The position numbers and the translations under genes are program-made. A stretch of DNA of 64,000 nt from Exiguobacterium flavidum (GTDB taxonomy: Bacteria; Bacillota; Bacilli; Exiguobacteriales; Exiguobacteriaceae): positions 124,001 through 188,000 of the forward strand of contig NZ_QPKS01000003.1 in the NCBI RefSeq assembly GCF_003344535.1. The letters run 5' to 3'. The stretch's first letter is position 1; each line of letters opens with the position of its first letter. The notes below the pieces were generated by a model. That model ran no database searches. It was not told the origin of the DNA and worked only from the letters and a program-made list of their open reading frames with translations. Positions 8,710 through 20,068 of the stretch are shown here, in pieces.

Positions 8710-9657
8710 TCACTCGCCCCGCTTCGCGATGATCGCGACCCAGTCCTCGAGCTTCGTCGTCTCGATGATCTCGAAGCCCGCAGCCGTCATGGCGTCCGCC
8801 ACCATGTCCTTCTTCTGGGAGATGATGCCTGAAGCGATGAAGTGACCGCCCGGGAGCGTCAGCTTGTAGGCGTCTTCGACGAACAACAGGATGACTTCGG
8901 CTAGGATGTTCGCGACGACGAGCTCGACGCCTTCTTCGATCCCCTTCATGAGGTCGCCTTGACGGATCGTGACGCGGTCACCGACCTTGTTGAGCGTGAC
9001 GTTCTCGTTCGCTGAACGGACCGCGACCTCATCGAGATCGAGACCGAGTACATCCTTCGCACCGAGCTTCGCGGCAGCGATCGACAGGACACCCGAACCC
9101 GTCCCGACGTCGATGACGCGGTCATCCTGCTTCAAGTAGTTCTCGATCGCCTGGATGCACAGCACCGTCGTCGGGTGCGTCCCTGTTCCGAACGCCATAC
9201 CCGGGTCGAGCTCGATGATCTTCTCGCCTTCATGCGGGACATATTCTTCCCACATCGGGACGATCGTCAAATGTTTACTGATCTTGACCGGCTTGTAGAA
9301 CTGTTTCCACGAATGAGCCCAGTCTTCTTCATCGACTTCAGAGAGCGTGACAGCACCGGAACCAATCGAGAGTCCGTAGCGTGTGAGCAACTGGATTTCG
9401 CGTTCGATTCCTTTGATCGTATCCGACAGGTCGCTGCTCTCCGCGAGATACGCCTTGACGAGAACTCCCGTCTCCGGATAATCCGCACGGTCCATCCCTT
9501 CCCAAATCTCACCGAAGTTATCCTCGCGGTGTGACATCACTTCGAGATCCTCGACGTCCTCGATCACGACTCCGCTCGCTCCTGCTTCGTGCAAGATGTT
9601 CGAGACAGCCTCGACTGCCTGCTGTGTCGTATGGACACACACTTCTGACCATTTCAC
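8710..9657 (-). CDS. prmA: Ribosomal protein L11 methyltransferase
   Basis: 315 residues from a GTG at 9657, with GAGGAGC about eight bases upstream; a frame opening at 9681 would overlap dnaJ without a good ribosome site. PrmA methylates L11 using S-adenosylmethionine. The DPGMAFGTGTHPTT motif, the SAM loop VIDVGTGSGVLSIAAAKLGA and VVANILAEV (NPPY-like position) are diagnostic. It follows dnaJ and precedes rsmE, the standard Firmicute order. Confidence 0.96.
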   Translation of the reverse strand: MKWSEVCVHTTQQAVEAVSNILHEAGASGVVIEDVEDLEVMSHREDNFGEIWEGMDRADYPETGVLVKAYLAESSDLSDTIKGIEREIQLLTRYGLSIGSGAVTLSEVDEEDWAHSWKQFYKPVKISKHLTIVPMWEEYVPHEGEKIIELDPGMAFGTGTHPTTVLCIQAIENYLKQDDRVIDVGTGSGVLSIAAAKLGAKDVLGLDLDEVAVRSANENVTLNKVGDRVTIRQGDLMKGIEEGVELVVANILAEVILLFVEDAYKLTLPGGHFIASGIISQKKDMVADAMTAAGFEIIETTKLEDWVAIIAKRGE

Positions 9658-9677
9658 TTTCGTCACGCTCCTCTTTC

Positions 9678-10787
9678 TCAACCTTTGAAGAAGGTCTTGA
9701 TTTTACTGAAGACGCCTTCGTGTTGCTCCTCGACGCCCTTCTCATCACTGATTTCATTGAACTCGCGCAAGAGTTCCTTCTGGCGGTCCGTCAGATTCTT
9801 CGGCGTCACGACGACGACGTTGACGTACTGATCACCGTGGTGTCCGGTCCGGACGTTCGGCATCCCTTTCCCGCGCAGGCGGAAGCGTGCATTCGTCTGC
9901 GTTCCCGACGGAATCTTCAAGCTGACTCGGCCATGAACGGTCGGCACCTCGATTTCGTCACCGAGCGCTGCTTGCGCGAACGTCAGCGGCATGTCCATGA
10001 CGATGTGATCGTCGACACGCTCGAACAATTCATGTTCGCGTACACGGACGACGACGTACAAGTCGCCGTACGGTCCGCCATTGACGCCTGCTTCACCTTT
10101 GCCGGCAAGACGGATCTGTTGCCCGTTGTCGATCCCGGCTGGAATCTTCACCTTGACGTCCTTGTTCTTCCGGACACGTCCCGCACCGTGGCACGTCACA
10201 CAAGGCTCCTTGACGACTTGGCCTCTGCCGTGGCACGTCGTACAAGTCGTACGGTTGACGACACGACCGAACATCGTATTCTGCTCGATGTTGATCTGAC
10301 CGGATCCGCCGCATCGCTTACACGTCTCCGGATGTGTCCCGGGCTTCGCACCGGAACCATGACATGTTCCGCAGTCCTCTTCGACCGGAATCGTGATGAC
10401 CTTCTCGATGCCTGTGACCGACTCCATGAAGTCGATTTCTTCTACATATTGTAGATCCTGTCCTTTGCGCGGCGCATTCGGGTCCTGGCGGCGTCCTCCG
10501 CCTCCGAAGAACATGTCGAAGATGTCGCCGAAGCCTTCTGCTCCACCGAAACCGCCCCCGCCCATGCTTGGGTCCTGATGACCAAAACGGTCGTAATGGG
10601 CGCGTTTGTTATCGTCCGACAGCACTTCGTAAGCTTCAGACAGCTCCTTGAATTTTTTATCCGCGTCTTCTTCCTTGTTGACGTCCGGGTGATACGTCCG
10701 AGCGAGTTTTCGATAAGCCCGTTTGATTTCAGCTGCCGAGGCGTCACGTGAGACACCTAGCACTTCGTAATAGTCGCGTTTTTCCAC
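9678..10787 (-). CDS. dnaJ: Chaperone DnaJ
   Basis: 369 residues. Domains in order: J-domain (residues 1-70) with the HPD tripeptide, a Gly/Phe linker rich in GGGGF-like stretches, four zinc-finger repeats ([32 protein letters not shown]) near 140-215, then the C-terminal substrate-binding domains. DnaJ delivers substrates to DnaK and stimulates its ATPase. It follows dnaK after 123 bp that hold a stem-loop, so its level may be set separately from dnaK. Confidence 0.98.
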   Translation of the reverse strand: MEKRDYYEVLGVSRDASAAEIKRAYRKLARTYHPDVNKEEDADKKFKELSEAYEVLSDDNKRAHYDRFGHQDPSMGGGGFGGAEGFGDIFDMFFGGGGRRQDPNAPRKGQDLQYVEEIDFMESVTGIEKVITIPVEEDCGTCHGSGAKPGTHPETCKRCGGSGQINIEQNTMFGRVVNRTTCTTCHGRGQVVKEPCVTCHGAGRVRKNKDVKVKIPAGIDNGQQIRLAGKGEAGVNGGPYGDLYVVVRVREHELFERVDDHIVMDMPLTFAQAALGDEIEVPTVHGRVSLKIPSGTQTNARFRLRGKGMPNVRTGHHGDQYVNVVVVTPKNLTDRQKELLREFNEISDEKGVEEQHEGVFSKIKTFFKG

Positions 10788-10856
10788 GTTCAGTCGCCCT
10801 CTCTCTCCGATTCAAATCATACTTATTGATTTTACCGAACTTCATCCGACAAGGAA

Positions 10857-10889
10857 AGAGCCAAAGCGCGGGAATCACGCTTTGGCTCT
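10857..10889 (-). terminator. Stem-loop between dnaK and dnaJ
   Basis: A perfect 12-bp stem (AGAGCCAAAGCG with CGCTTTGGCTCT) with a nine-base loop lies about 22 bp after the dnaK stop. The minus-strand tail is TTTCCTTG, a poor T tract. It is more likely a partial terminator or RNA-stability element within the operon than a complete stop. Confidence 0.6.
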
Positions 10890-10910
10890 CTCGTGCCTGA
10901 CGATAGTCGA

Positions 10911-13335
<2,425 letters not shown>

Positions 13336-13363
13336 CGTGAACCTGGCCCCTTTCTAATATCTA

Positions 13364-14401
13364 TCAATCCAAGCCGTTCTTACGCAGCTCGGTCTGGAAA
13401 GCTTGCAGCAGATGGATGATCGAGTTTATCCCCCGATTGTAATCCATCCGTTTCGGTCCGATGACGGCGAGTGTCCCAAGGGAAACGCCGTCGACGGAGT
13501 AGTGGGCACGAATGACACTGCAGTCCTTGAGCGCATCGACGTTGTTCTCACTGCCGATCGTGATCAAGATCTGATTGTCGAGTTCCGGTGTCATGAAGTC
13601 GAGCAGCGCCTCTTGCTTCTCGATCAGCTCGAGGACGGGGCGAAGCTTCGCGACATCCTGAAACTCCGGCTGGTCGAACATGTATGCCTTACCGCCGAGG
13701 TATATCGACGGACTTTCACGCCGCTGATCGGACAAGACGATCTCCAGGGCATTCGACAAGAGCGCTGTCTGTTCCGAATGCTCCGAGCGGTAACGTTGCA
13801 TCTCTTCGGCGATCCGTTTTCCTAAAAGCGACAATGGTGTTCCCTGGAGCGTGTGGTTGAGACGCTCCATCAAACGATCCGTCGCTTCTTTCGAAAGTGC
13901 CTCCGGCAGTGTCAATGTCTTGTGTTCGACATGTCCCGTCTCCGTGACCAGAACGATGACGACCTTTCCGTCCGCAAGAGGGATTAGCTCGAGATGATGG
14001 AGCCGATGTTGCTCTTGCTTCGGTCCGAGAACGAGCGCCGTATAATGAGTCAGCTCACCAAGCAGGTCTGCCGTGTGCTTGATCAGCCTGTCGTTCTCGT
14101 TCGCTGAATGGGCGAAGAGCGAACGGAGCGCTCTCGTCTCACGCGCCGTCAACGTACCCGGTTGAATCAGATGGTCGACGTAGAATCGGTAGCCTGACTC
14201 CGAAGGTACACGCCCAGCTGATGTATGCGGTTTTTCGATCAGTCCCATCTCCTCTAGATCCGCCATTTCGTTGCGAATCGTCGCGGAGCTGAATGTCACA
14301 TCGTCTCGTTTCGAGAGCGTCCGTGAACCGACGGGTTGCGCCGTCTTGATATAATCGTCCACGATGGCACGTAAAATCAACAATTGACGATCCGTCAGCA
14401 T
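13364..14401 (-). CDS. hrcA: Heat-inducible repressor HrcA
   Basis: 345 residues from the ATG at 14401, preceded by AAGGGGTG; the frame is open nine codons further but without a ribosome site. The N-terminal winged helix ([42 protein letters not shown]) and the GAF-like domain ([14 protein letters not shown]) are typical. HrcA with GroEL represses class I heat-shock genes by binding CIRCE; a perfect CIRCE sits 21 bp upstream of the start, so the operon is autoregulated. Confidence 0.97.
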   Translation of the reverse strand: MLTDRQLLILRAIVDDYIKTAQPVGSRTLSKRDDVTFSSATIRNEMADLEEMGLIEKPHTSAGRVPSESGYRFYVDHLIQPGTLTARETRALRSLFAHSANENDRLIKHTADLLGELTHYTALVLGPKQEQHRLHHLELIPLADGKVVIVLVTETGHVEHKTLTLPEALSKEATDRLMERLNHTLQGTPLSLLGKRIAEEMQRYRSEHSEQTALLSNALEIVLSDQRRESPSIYLGGKAYMFDQPEFQDVAKLRPVLELIEKQEALLDFMTPELDNQILITIGSENNVDALKDCSVIRAHYSVDGVSLGTLAVIGPKRMDYNRGINSIIHLLQAFQTELRKNGLD

Positions 14402-14421
14402 CTTCTTCACCCCTTTGCTTG

Positions 14422-14448
14422 TTAGCACTCATGTTTATTGAGTGCTAA
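14422..14448 (-). promoter_or_regulatory. CIRCE operator
   Basis: A perfect inverted repeat TTAGCACTC-N9-GAGTGCTAA, the HrcA binding site, lies between the hrcA promoter and start codon, where bound HrcA would block transcription. Confidence 0.97.
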
Positions 14449-14459
14449 TTACATGTATA

Positions 14460-14488
14460 ACTATAATGAATCAGCAAAAGCATGTCAA
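14460..14488 (-). promoter_or_regulatory. Sigma-A promoter of the hrcA operon
   Basis: On the minus strand a consensus TTGACA is followed after exactly 17 bp by TATAGT. The CIRCE begins about 12 bp downstream of the -10 box. Confidence 0.88.
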
Positions 14489-14507
14489 CAGAATTGCCGC
14501 GAACCCT

Positions 14508-14536
14508 TTGAAGGTTTTCCCATTGTGCGGTACAGT
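14508..14536 (+). promoter_or_regulatory. Possible promoter of the small membrane protein gene
   Basis: TTGAAG and TACAGT are separated by 17 bp, with the candidate start codon about 20 bp downstream of the -10 box. Confidence 0.5.
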
Positions 14537-14555
14537 GAAACAAAGCCTAGAGAGG

Positions 14556-14660
14556 ATGTTCCATGTGCTCGAGATTCTTGCCTATGCCGGCATCATCGTC
14601 TGGCTGACGATCGCGGTCCTTGCGACGACCGCCTTCTTTTCCAGAAGAGGCAAAAAATAA
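14556..14660 (+). CDS. Small single-pass membrane protein (hypothetical)
   Basis: A 34-codon frame lies between hrcA and hemW. It begins MFHVLEILAYAG, has one hydrophobic helix of about 20 residues and ends in the basic tail FFSRRGKK, giving an N-out or tail-anchored topology. An AGAGAGG stretch touches the ATG; a GTG three codons later would be spaced better. A promoter-like sequence and a strong terminator frame it, which supports a real transcription unit. I do not recognise the family. Confidence 0.5.
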   Translation: MFHVLEILAYAGIIVWLTIAVLATTAFFSRRGKK

Positions 14661-14699
14661 GGGAAGCAACCGGTCTTAAAAACCGGCTGCTTCCCTTTT
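14659..14699. terminator. Bidirectional terminator, small ORF and hemW
   Basis: A 16-bp stem with one mismatch (AAGGGAAGCAACCGGT with ACCGGCTGCTTCCCTT), with A before and T after, ends both the plus-strand small gene and minus-strand hemW. Confidence 0.88.
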
Positions 14700-14711
14700 C
14701 ATCGTCTTGGA

Positions 14712-15869
14712 TCATCCTTCAAGTTCTGCTTCTCCGATGAAAGCAGCGAACACCTCGTTCGCAAGCGGCAATCCCTTATCCGTCAGGTGCACATGCGTCG
14801 CCGTCCGCTCGATCAACCCTTGCGGCAACAGCTCGCGGATCACCTTGCCGAAAACGTCATCGAACGCATGGCCGAACTTCGCCTCGAACCGTTCGAGCGA
14901 CACGCCTTCGCGCATCCGAAGCCCAAGGAACATCTCCTCTTCCATCCGTTCGATTTCCGTCAGAGGCGTCTCATTACGGACAGGCAGCCCTTCCGCCTTG
15001 ATATAATGCGGGATCGGCGCGATGTTCGCCCGGCGTGTCTTATCGATGTAGCCGTGCGATCCGGCACCGAAACCATAGTATTCGTCGTTCTCCCAGTAGA
15101 CCCGGTTATGCCGGCTCTCCTTGCCCGGCAACGAGAAGTTCGAAATTTCATATTGGGCAAGACCTCCCGCCTCGATCCGCTCGATCATGAGGCGGTACAT
15201 GTCCGCCTCGAGATCCTGGCTCGGAAGCGGCAGTTTTCCTTTTCGCTCCTGGATGGCGAAGACGGTGTGCGGCTCAAGGATCAAAGAATAGGAAGAGATA
15301 TGCGTGATCGGCAGCTTGAGTGCCCGCTCGACGTCATATTCGACCTGCTCGAGCGTCTGGTTCGGAAGTCCGAACATCAGGTCGACTGAAATGTTATCGA
15401 AACGCTCAGCCGCCTCACTCAATGTCTGTGCGACTTTCGCTTCACGGTGCGTCCGGCCGATTCGCTCGAGCAGGCCGTCATCGAACGACTGGACGCCGAA
15501 GCTGACGCGGTTCACGCCGCCCGCCTTCATGATGTCGAGCTTCTCCGGCGAGACGCCGTCCGGATTCGATTCGACCGTATATTCAAGACCCTCATTCGTC
15601 AGCGGCAAAAGGTGCTTCTTGATGATGCCCATCAGGCGAGCCATCTGTTCTTCATTCAACGCAGTCGGTGTCCCCCCTCCGATGAAAATCGTGTCCAGTC
15701 GGTCCGTCGGGAAACGTTCGAGCGTCAATTCGATTTCACGTTCGAGCGCGTCCAAATATTCAGCCACCGGTTGGTTCTTCAGGAACACCTTATTGAAATC
15801 ACAGTAATAACAAATATGTTCACAAAACGGGATGTGCACATATGCGGCGCGTGGTGCCATTCGCCTCAT
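14712..15869 (-). CDS. hemW: Radical SAM heme chaperone HemW
   Basis: 385 residues (382 if the ATG at 15860 is used; both have GAGGAAAGG nearby). The radical SAM cluster CEHICYYCDF, the GGGTPTAL motif and the C-terminal HemN-like domain identify HemW, formerly called coproporphyrinogen III oxidase-like HemN. HemW binds heme and passes it to respiratory proteins. Its iron-sulfur motif has CxxxCxxC plus F, as in HemW, rather than the CxxxCxxCxC of true HemN oxidases. It follows lepA as in Bacillus, although a terminator lies between them. Confidence 0.93.
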   Translation of the reverse strand: MRRMAPRAAYVHIPFCEHICYYCDFNKVFLKNQPVAEYLDALEREIELTLERFPTDRLDTIFIGGGTPTALNEEQMARLMGIIKKHLLPLTNEGLEYTVESNPDGVSPEKLDIMKAGGVNRVSFGVQSFDDGLLERIGRTHREAKVAQTLSEAAERFDNISVDLMFGLPNQTLEQVEYDVERALKLPITHISSYSLILEPHTVFAIQERKGKLPLPSQDLEADMYRLMIERIEAGGLAQYEISNFSLPGKESRHNRVYWENDEYYGFGAGSHGYIDKTRRANIAPIPHYIKAEGLPVRNETPLTEIERMEEEMFLGLRMREGVSLERFEAKFGHAFDDVFGKVIRELLPQGLIERTATHVHLTDKGLPLANEVFAAFIGEAELEG

Positions 15870-15881
15870 CCTTTCCTCTAT

Positions 15882-15920
15882 AAAAAGACAAGGGGGTGCT
15901 GCTTTCGCACCACCCCCTCG
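15882..15920 (-). terminator. Terminator of lepA
   Basis: A GC-rich stem (GAGGGGGTG with CACCCCCTT) on the minus strand is followed by TGTCTTTTTA. It lies directly after lepA, so hemW expression may depend on read-through. Confidence 0.8.
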
Positions 15921-15928
15921 TTACACGT

Positions 15929-17752
15929 TCAATCCTCGTCCATCGAAAGGACGGACATGAATGCCTCTTGTGGTACCTCTACCGAGCCTACCATCTTCAT
16001 ACGTTTTTTACCTTCTTTTTGCTTCTCGAGGAGCTTCCGCTTCCGTGAGATATCCCCGCCGTAACACTTGGCGAGAACGTTTTTGCGCAACGCCTTGATC
16101 GTCGAACGAGCGACGATCTTCGTGCCGACTGCTGCCTGGATCGGAACTTCGAACTGCATCCGTGGGATCAGCGCCTTCAGCTTGTCGACGATCACCTTCC
16201 CCCGCTCATATGCGAAGTCACGGTGGACGATGAAGCTGAGTGCATCGACCTGCTCGTTATTGAGGAGGATGTCCATCTTGACGAGGCGCGAGCGCTGGTA
16301 GCCGATCAATTCGTAATCAAGCGAAGCATATCCCTTCGTGCTCGACTTCAATTGGTCGAAGAAGTCATAGACGATCTCCGAGAGCGGGATTTCGTACGTG
16401 ATTTTGACCCGGGCCGTATCGATATACTGCATATCGACGAACGTACCGCGTTTCTTCTGGCAGAGTTCCATGATCGCTCCGACGTAATCGTTAGGCGTCA
16501 TGACGGACGCCTTGACGAACGGCTCCTCGATATATTCGACCTTCTGCTGATCCGGCATTTTCGACGGATTGTCGACTGATACCATCTCGCCTGCCGTCGT
16601 CGTCACGTGATAGATGACGGACGGCGCCGTCGTGATCATGTCGATGTTGAACTCGCGTTCGATCCGTTCCTGGATGATCTCCATGTGCAGCATTCCGAGG
16701 AATCCACAACGGAAACCGAAACCGAGTGCTTGTGATGTCTCCGGCTCGAACTCGAGCGCAGCGTCACTGAGTTGAAGTCTCTCCAGCGCTTCACGCAAGT
16801 CGTTATAGCGTGCCGAATCAATCGGGTAAAGACCGCAGTAAACCATCGGATTCATCTTTCGGTATCCCGGAAGCGCTTCGGTCGCAGGATTCTTCGCAAG
16901 GGTGATCGTATCACCGACGCGGACGTCGCCGACAGTCTTGATCGACGCAGACAACGTTCCTACGTCACCGACAGTCAATTCCTTCTGCGGGGAAGGCTTC
17001 GGTGTCGAAACTGCCAGTTCGAGCACTTCGAAGTCCTTACCTGTCGACATCATCCGGATCTTATCGCCGACCTTGACCGTCCCGTTGACGATCCGGATCG
17101 ATGCGACGACACCCCGGTATGCGTCATAGTAGGAGTCGAAGATGAGAGCTTCGAGCGGAGCTTCAGGGTTTCCTGTCGGAGCTGGAACCTTTTCGACGAT
17201 CTGCTCGAGGATTTCCTCGATCCCGATGCCAGCCTTCGCCGAGGTAGGAACGGCTTCTGACGCGTCGAGTCCGATGACGTCCTCGATTTCCTGGCGGACG
17301 CGTTCGACATCCGCAGAAGGAAGGTCGATCTTATTGATGATCGGCAGAATCTCAAGATCGTTGTCGAGGGCGAGATAGACGTTCGCGAGTGTCTGTGCCT
17401 CGATACCCTGTGCTGCGTCGACGACGAGAATCGCACCTTCACAAGCCGCGAGCGACCGTGAGACTTCGTACGTGAAGTCGACGTGTCCAGGCGTGTCGAT
17501 CAAGTGAAGGATATACTCTTCCCCATCCTTCGCCGTATATTTAAGCTGGACAGCATTCAATTTGATCGTGATGCCGCGTTCGCGCTCGAGGTCCATCGCA
17601 TCAAGCGTCTGGTCCTTCATTTCCCGCGCCGTCAGTGCACCGGTCTTCTCTAATATGCGGTCAGCGAGCGTCGACTTCCCGTGGTCGATATGGGCGATGA
17701 TCGAGAAGTTCCGAATTCGCGCCTGCCGCTTCAAGCGTTCTTCATTAGTCAT
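15929..17752 (-). CDS. lepA: Elongation factor 4 (LepA)
   Basis: 607 residues. GTPase motifs are present: [35 protein letters not shown] and SAKAGIG. The unique C-terminal domain ends [22 protein letters not shown]-4 acts on translating or assembling ribosomes. The ATG at 17752 has TAAGGTGA eight bases upstream; a GTG four codons earlier is less well placed. In Bacillus gpr and spoIIP lie between rpsT and lepA; here the two genes are divergent neighbours. Confidence 0.97.
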   Translation of the reverse strand: MTNEERLKRQARIRNFSIIAHIDHGKSTLADRILEKTGALTAREMKDQTLDAMDLERERGITIKLNAVQLKYTAKDGEEYILHLIDTPGHVDFTYEVSRSLAACEGAILVVDAAQGIEAQTLANVYLALDNDLEILPIINKIDLPSADVERVRQEIEDVIGLDASEAVPTSAKAGIGIEEILEQIVEKVPAPTGNPEAPLEALIFDSYYDAYRGVVASIRIVNGTVKVGDKIRMMSTGKDFEVLELAVSTPKPSPQKELTVGDVGTLSASIKTVGDVRVGDTITLAKNPATEALPGYRKMNPMVYCGLYPIDSARYNDLREALERLQLSDAALEFEPETSQALGFGFRCGFLGMLHMEIIQERIEREFNIDMITTAPSVIYHVTTTAGEMVSVDNPSKMPDQQKVEYIEEPFVKASVMTPNDYVGAIMELCQKKRGTFVDMQYIDTARVKITYEIPLSEIVYDFFDQLKSSTKGYASLDYELIGYQRSRLVKMDILLNNEQVDALSFIVHRDFAYERGKVIVDKLKALIPRMQFEVPIQAAVGTKIVARSTIKALRKNVLAKCYGGDISRKRKLLEKQKEGKKRMKMVGSVEVPQEAFMSVLSMDED

Positions 17753-17795
17753 ATAATTAGTCACCTTACCTTATCTTAGAACGTACATGTCTTTC

Positions 17796-17804
17796 ATTAT
17801 ACCA
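17796..17804 (-). promoter_or_regulatory. Extended -10 promoter of lepA
   Basis: The minus strand reads TGGTATAAT, a TGn-extended consensus -10 box, 44 bp upstream of the lepA ATG. No good -35 box is seen. Confidence 0.6.
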
Positions 17805-17880
17805 AAAATCCGCTTCCTTGCGCCATCGCGTTTTGTTTTCCTGCCAAAACAAAAAAAGAGAATAAAGGCCCGAGCGGATA

Positions 17881-17909
17881 TTGCATTTCATCATAACGTT
17901 TGCTACAAT
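17881..17909 (+). promoter_or_regulatory. Sigma-A promoter of rpsT
   Basis: TTGCAT and TACAAT are separated by 17 bp. The resulting leader of about 70 nt ends in a strong GGAGGTG site. Ribosomal protein S20 regulates its own mRNA in some bacteria, but no such structure is evident here. Confidence 0.72.
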
Positions 17910-17986
17910 TGTGTTTGTTCTGTTGAACGATAAATGCAGATATGCGAATATAAATCTCGAATGAGTTTCTTGGAGGTGAATTATCC

Positions 17987-18247
17987 ATGGCAAACATCAA
18001 ATCGGCTATCAAACGCGTGAAGACTGCTGAAAAACGTCGCGTAGCGAACGTTCAGAAAAAATCGGCAATGCGTACAGCGATCAAAGCGGTTGAAACTTTC
18101 GCTGCTGAAGGCAACAAGGAACAAGCTCTCGTAGCTTACCAAACTGCTTCGAAAAAAATCGACAAAGCTGCTGCTAAAGGTCTCATCCACGGCAACAAAG
18201 CTGGTCGTGACAAATCGCGTCTCGCTAAACTCGTAAACGCGCTTTAA
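17987..18247 (+). CDS. rpsT: 30S ribosomal protein S20
   Basis: 86 residues, normal length, very basic. The sequence [18 protein letters not shown], the [13 protein letters not shown] segment and the closing [17 protein letters not shown] are typical. S20 is a primary 16S rRNA-binding protein made as an almost continuous helix. It is transcribed alone between its own promoter and terminator. Confidence 0.99.
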   Translation: MANIKSAIKRVKTAEKRRVANVQKKSAMRTAIKAVETFAAEGNKEQALVAYQTASKKIDKAAAKGLIHGNKAGRDKSRLAKLVNAL

Positions 18248-18273
18248 TCCTTTCCGAAGGAAAAGAGCGACAC

Positions 18274-18308
18274 ATCGCCATCTGGACATCGTCCGATGGC
18301 GATTTTTC
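18274..18308 (+). terminator. Terminator of rpsT
   Basis: A perfect 9-bp stem (ATCGCCATC with GATGGCGAT) followed by TTTTT. Confidence 0.88.
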
Positions 18309-18316
18309 ATGTCTGC

Positions 18317-18751
18317 TCATAGTTTTTCGTACATGATGAAATGCGGTCCAATCTCTTCAATCTCGAAGCGATTCCCTGTCACGGAAAGTCCGAGGCGCAA
18401 GTAGAACGGGAGAGCACTCTCACGAGCGTTACACCACCATCCCCGGACTCCCCGCCTTCTCAACTCGCTTCTTGCCCGCTCGACCATCGCCTTTCCGAAG
18501 CCTTCACCCCGGACATCGCCGGCAGTCGCCATCCCCCGCAACTGATAGGCAAAGTCCATATCGAGACCTGCGTGCGCGTTCGGCGCGAACGACGAGACGG
18601 CCACAAGCTTCCCGTCCTTGAATCCTCCGATATGAAAAGCGTCCGGATGGTCGTCAGCCGGATAGATACAGTCCTCGAGCGTCTGCTTCGGACGAAGTAC
18701 CGCATGACGCAGCGGTCTCGTCTCACTCGGGTCGATGAAACGGATTTCCAA
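18317..18751 (-). CDS. GNAT family N-acetyltransferase
   Basis: 144 residues with a single GNAT fold. The acetyl-CoA loop appears as QLRGMATAGDVRGEGFGKAM and the C-terminal strand as ALPFYLRLGLSVTGNRFEIE. Substrate unknown; the family acetylates amines on small molecules or proteins. It lies 14 bp after holA on the same strand, so it is probably cotranscribed. Confidence 0.85.
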   Translation of the reverse strand: MEIRFIDPSETRPLRHAVLRPKQTLEDCIYPADDHPDAFHIGGFKDGKLVAVSSFAPNAHAGLDMDFAYQLRGMATAGDVRGEGFGKAMVERARSELRRRGVRGWWCNARESALPFYLRLGLSVTGNRFEIEEIGPHFIMYEKL

Positions 18752-18765
18752 GATGCTTCCCTCCC

Positions 18766-19767
18766 TTAAAGTGTCGCGAGGCGCACGATCAGCGTGTCGA
18801 ACAGGACCCGCTTATCTCCGCGGCCGGTCTTCATGTTCTCATCCGTCTCCGTGATGGCGACGAGCGCTGTCTCGAGCTGTGCGAAAGAGAAACGGCGGCT
18901 AGACTGGATCGCGAGTTTCACCGCATACGGATGTGCCCCGATTTTTCCGGCAATCTGCTTCTCACCGTATCCTTGTTCAGACAAACGCTTCGACAGGTTC
19001 ATCATCCGATACTGTCGGGCCATCAGCCCGAGCAAGGCGAGAACTTCCTGTCCTTGCTTCTCAAGGTCCCGGACGAGACGAATCGCCGGTTCGACCTGTC
19101 TCTTGATCAGATGATCCGTCAGTTGGAAGACGTTATCCTCGAGCGTTCGCGGGACGAGCGCATCGACATCCTCTCTCGTGATCTCACTACGGTCCCCGGC
19201 ATACAGAATCAGCTTGTCGAGCTCACGCGCAAGCCCTCCCCACGCTTCTCCAGTCAGGAAGAGCAGTCGTTCGATCGCCGGTCGTTCCATTTTGTGCCCG
19301 GATGCGTTGACTGCATCAAGGACGAATCGGAACAACTCCTCAGTCGTCGGCTTCTTCGCCTCGAGTACGACCGCCCGTTCCTTCAGACGTTTGACGACCG
19401 TCTTTCGCTCATCGAGCTTCTCCGCCTCGACGATGAAGACGACGACGGCGTAATCGGCCGGCTTGACGATGTATTCAGCAAGCCGTTCGAGGTTTTGTGC
19501 CTTCTTTTCCTTTGCGCCGGTCAAAAAAGAAGCCGGCTTCGCTACGACGACCCGCTTATCACTCAGGAAAGGCACCGTCTCCGCCTCGTCGAGCACGGCG
19601 TCGAGCACCTGTTCATTCAAATCGATCTTCATGTAATCGAATCGTTCTCCGTCCGGCAGAGCTGCCTTGACGATCTCATTCTCCCACTTCTCGAGAAGGT
19701 GCCGCTCTGTCCCGAAGAGAAGGTACAGATTCGCCACTTTCCCGTTGACGAGCCAAGGAGTATTCAT
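18766..19767 (-). CDS. holA: DNA polymerase III delta subunit
   Basis: About 333 residues, as expected. Delta opens the sliding clamp as part of the clamp loader. The opening NLYLLFGTERHLLEKWENEI, the middle AVVVFIVEAEKLDERKTVVK and the C-terminal ALLGLMARQYRMM and NMKTGRGDKRVLFDTLIVRL match Firmicute HolA (YqeN). The ATG at 19767 has GGTGGA nearby. Its position between yqzM/comEC and rpsT is that of Bacillus. Confidence 0.95.
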   Translation of the reverse strand: MNTPWLVNGKVANLYLLFGTERHLLEKWENEIVKAALPDGERFDYMKIDLNEQVLDAVLDEAETVPFLSDKRVVVAKPASFLTGAKEKKAQNLERLAEYIVKPADYAVVVFIVEAEKLDERKTVVKRLKERAVVLEAKKPTTEELFRFVLDAVNASGHKMERPAIERLLFLTGEAWGGLARELDKLILYAGDRSEITREDVDALVPRTLEDNVFQLTDHLIKRQVEPAIRLVRDLEKQGQEVLALLGLMARQYRMMNLSKRLSEQGYGEKQIAGKIGAHPYAVKLAIQSSRRFSFAQLETALVAITETDENMKTGRGDKRVLFDTLIVRLATL

Positions 19768-19866
19768 TCTTCCACCACATTTCACAATTTCTTCTTAACT
19801 TACTCATAGATAATACGCGATTATTCCGCTATACTAGAAGCGGAAACTAATAAGGGGGAATGCACA

Positions 19867-20028
19867 ATGGCACATTCAGTACGCCCACCAAGCGAAAACG
19901 CTTTTGAAAATGATATCCAATCGAAACGCAATGACGCAATCGACTCAGCTGTCGGTTTCATCGCTTCATTCGGTTTCTTCGCGACATTGTTCGTCATCGG
20001 AGTACTCATCAAGTTCCTCAGTCTTTGA
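19867..20028 (+). CDS. yqzM: YqzM family small membrane protein
   Basis: 53 residues starting MAHSVRPPSENAFENDIQSK. The SKRNDAIDSAVGFIASFGFF core and a single C-terminal membrane helix match Bacillus YqzM, which also lies between comEC and holA. AAGGGGGAA precedes the ATG by seven bases. Function unknown. It is transcribed opposite to both neighbours and has its own terminator. Confidence 0.88.
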   Translation: MAHSVRPPSENAFENDIQSKRNDAIDSAVGFIASFGFFATLFVIGVLIKFLSL

Positions 20029-20036
20029 CTAAAATA

Positions 20037-20068
20037 AAAGCAGCAACCTTGGGGGGTTGCTGCTTTTT
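20037..20068. terminator. Bidirectional terminator, yqzM and comEC
   Basis: A stem AAAGCAGCAACC with GGTTGCTGCTTT, six-base loop, with A on the left and T on the right, lies between the convergent ends of yqzM and comEC. Confidence 0.9.

Noticed and set aside
10160-10400. Regularly spaced Cys codons resembling a repeat array
   Set aside because: They are the four zinc-finger repeats of DnaJ.
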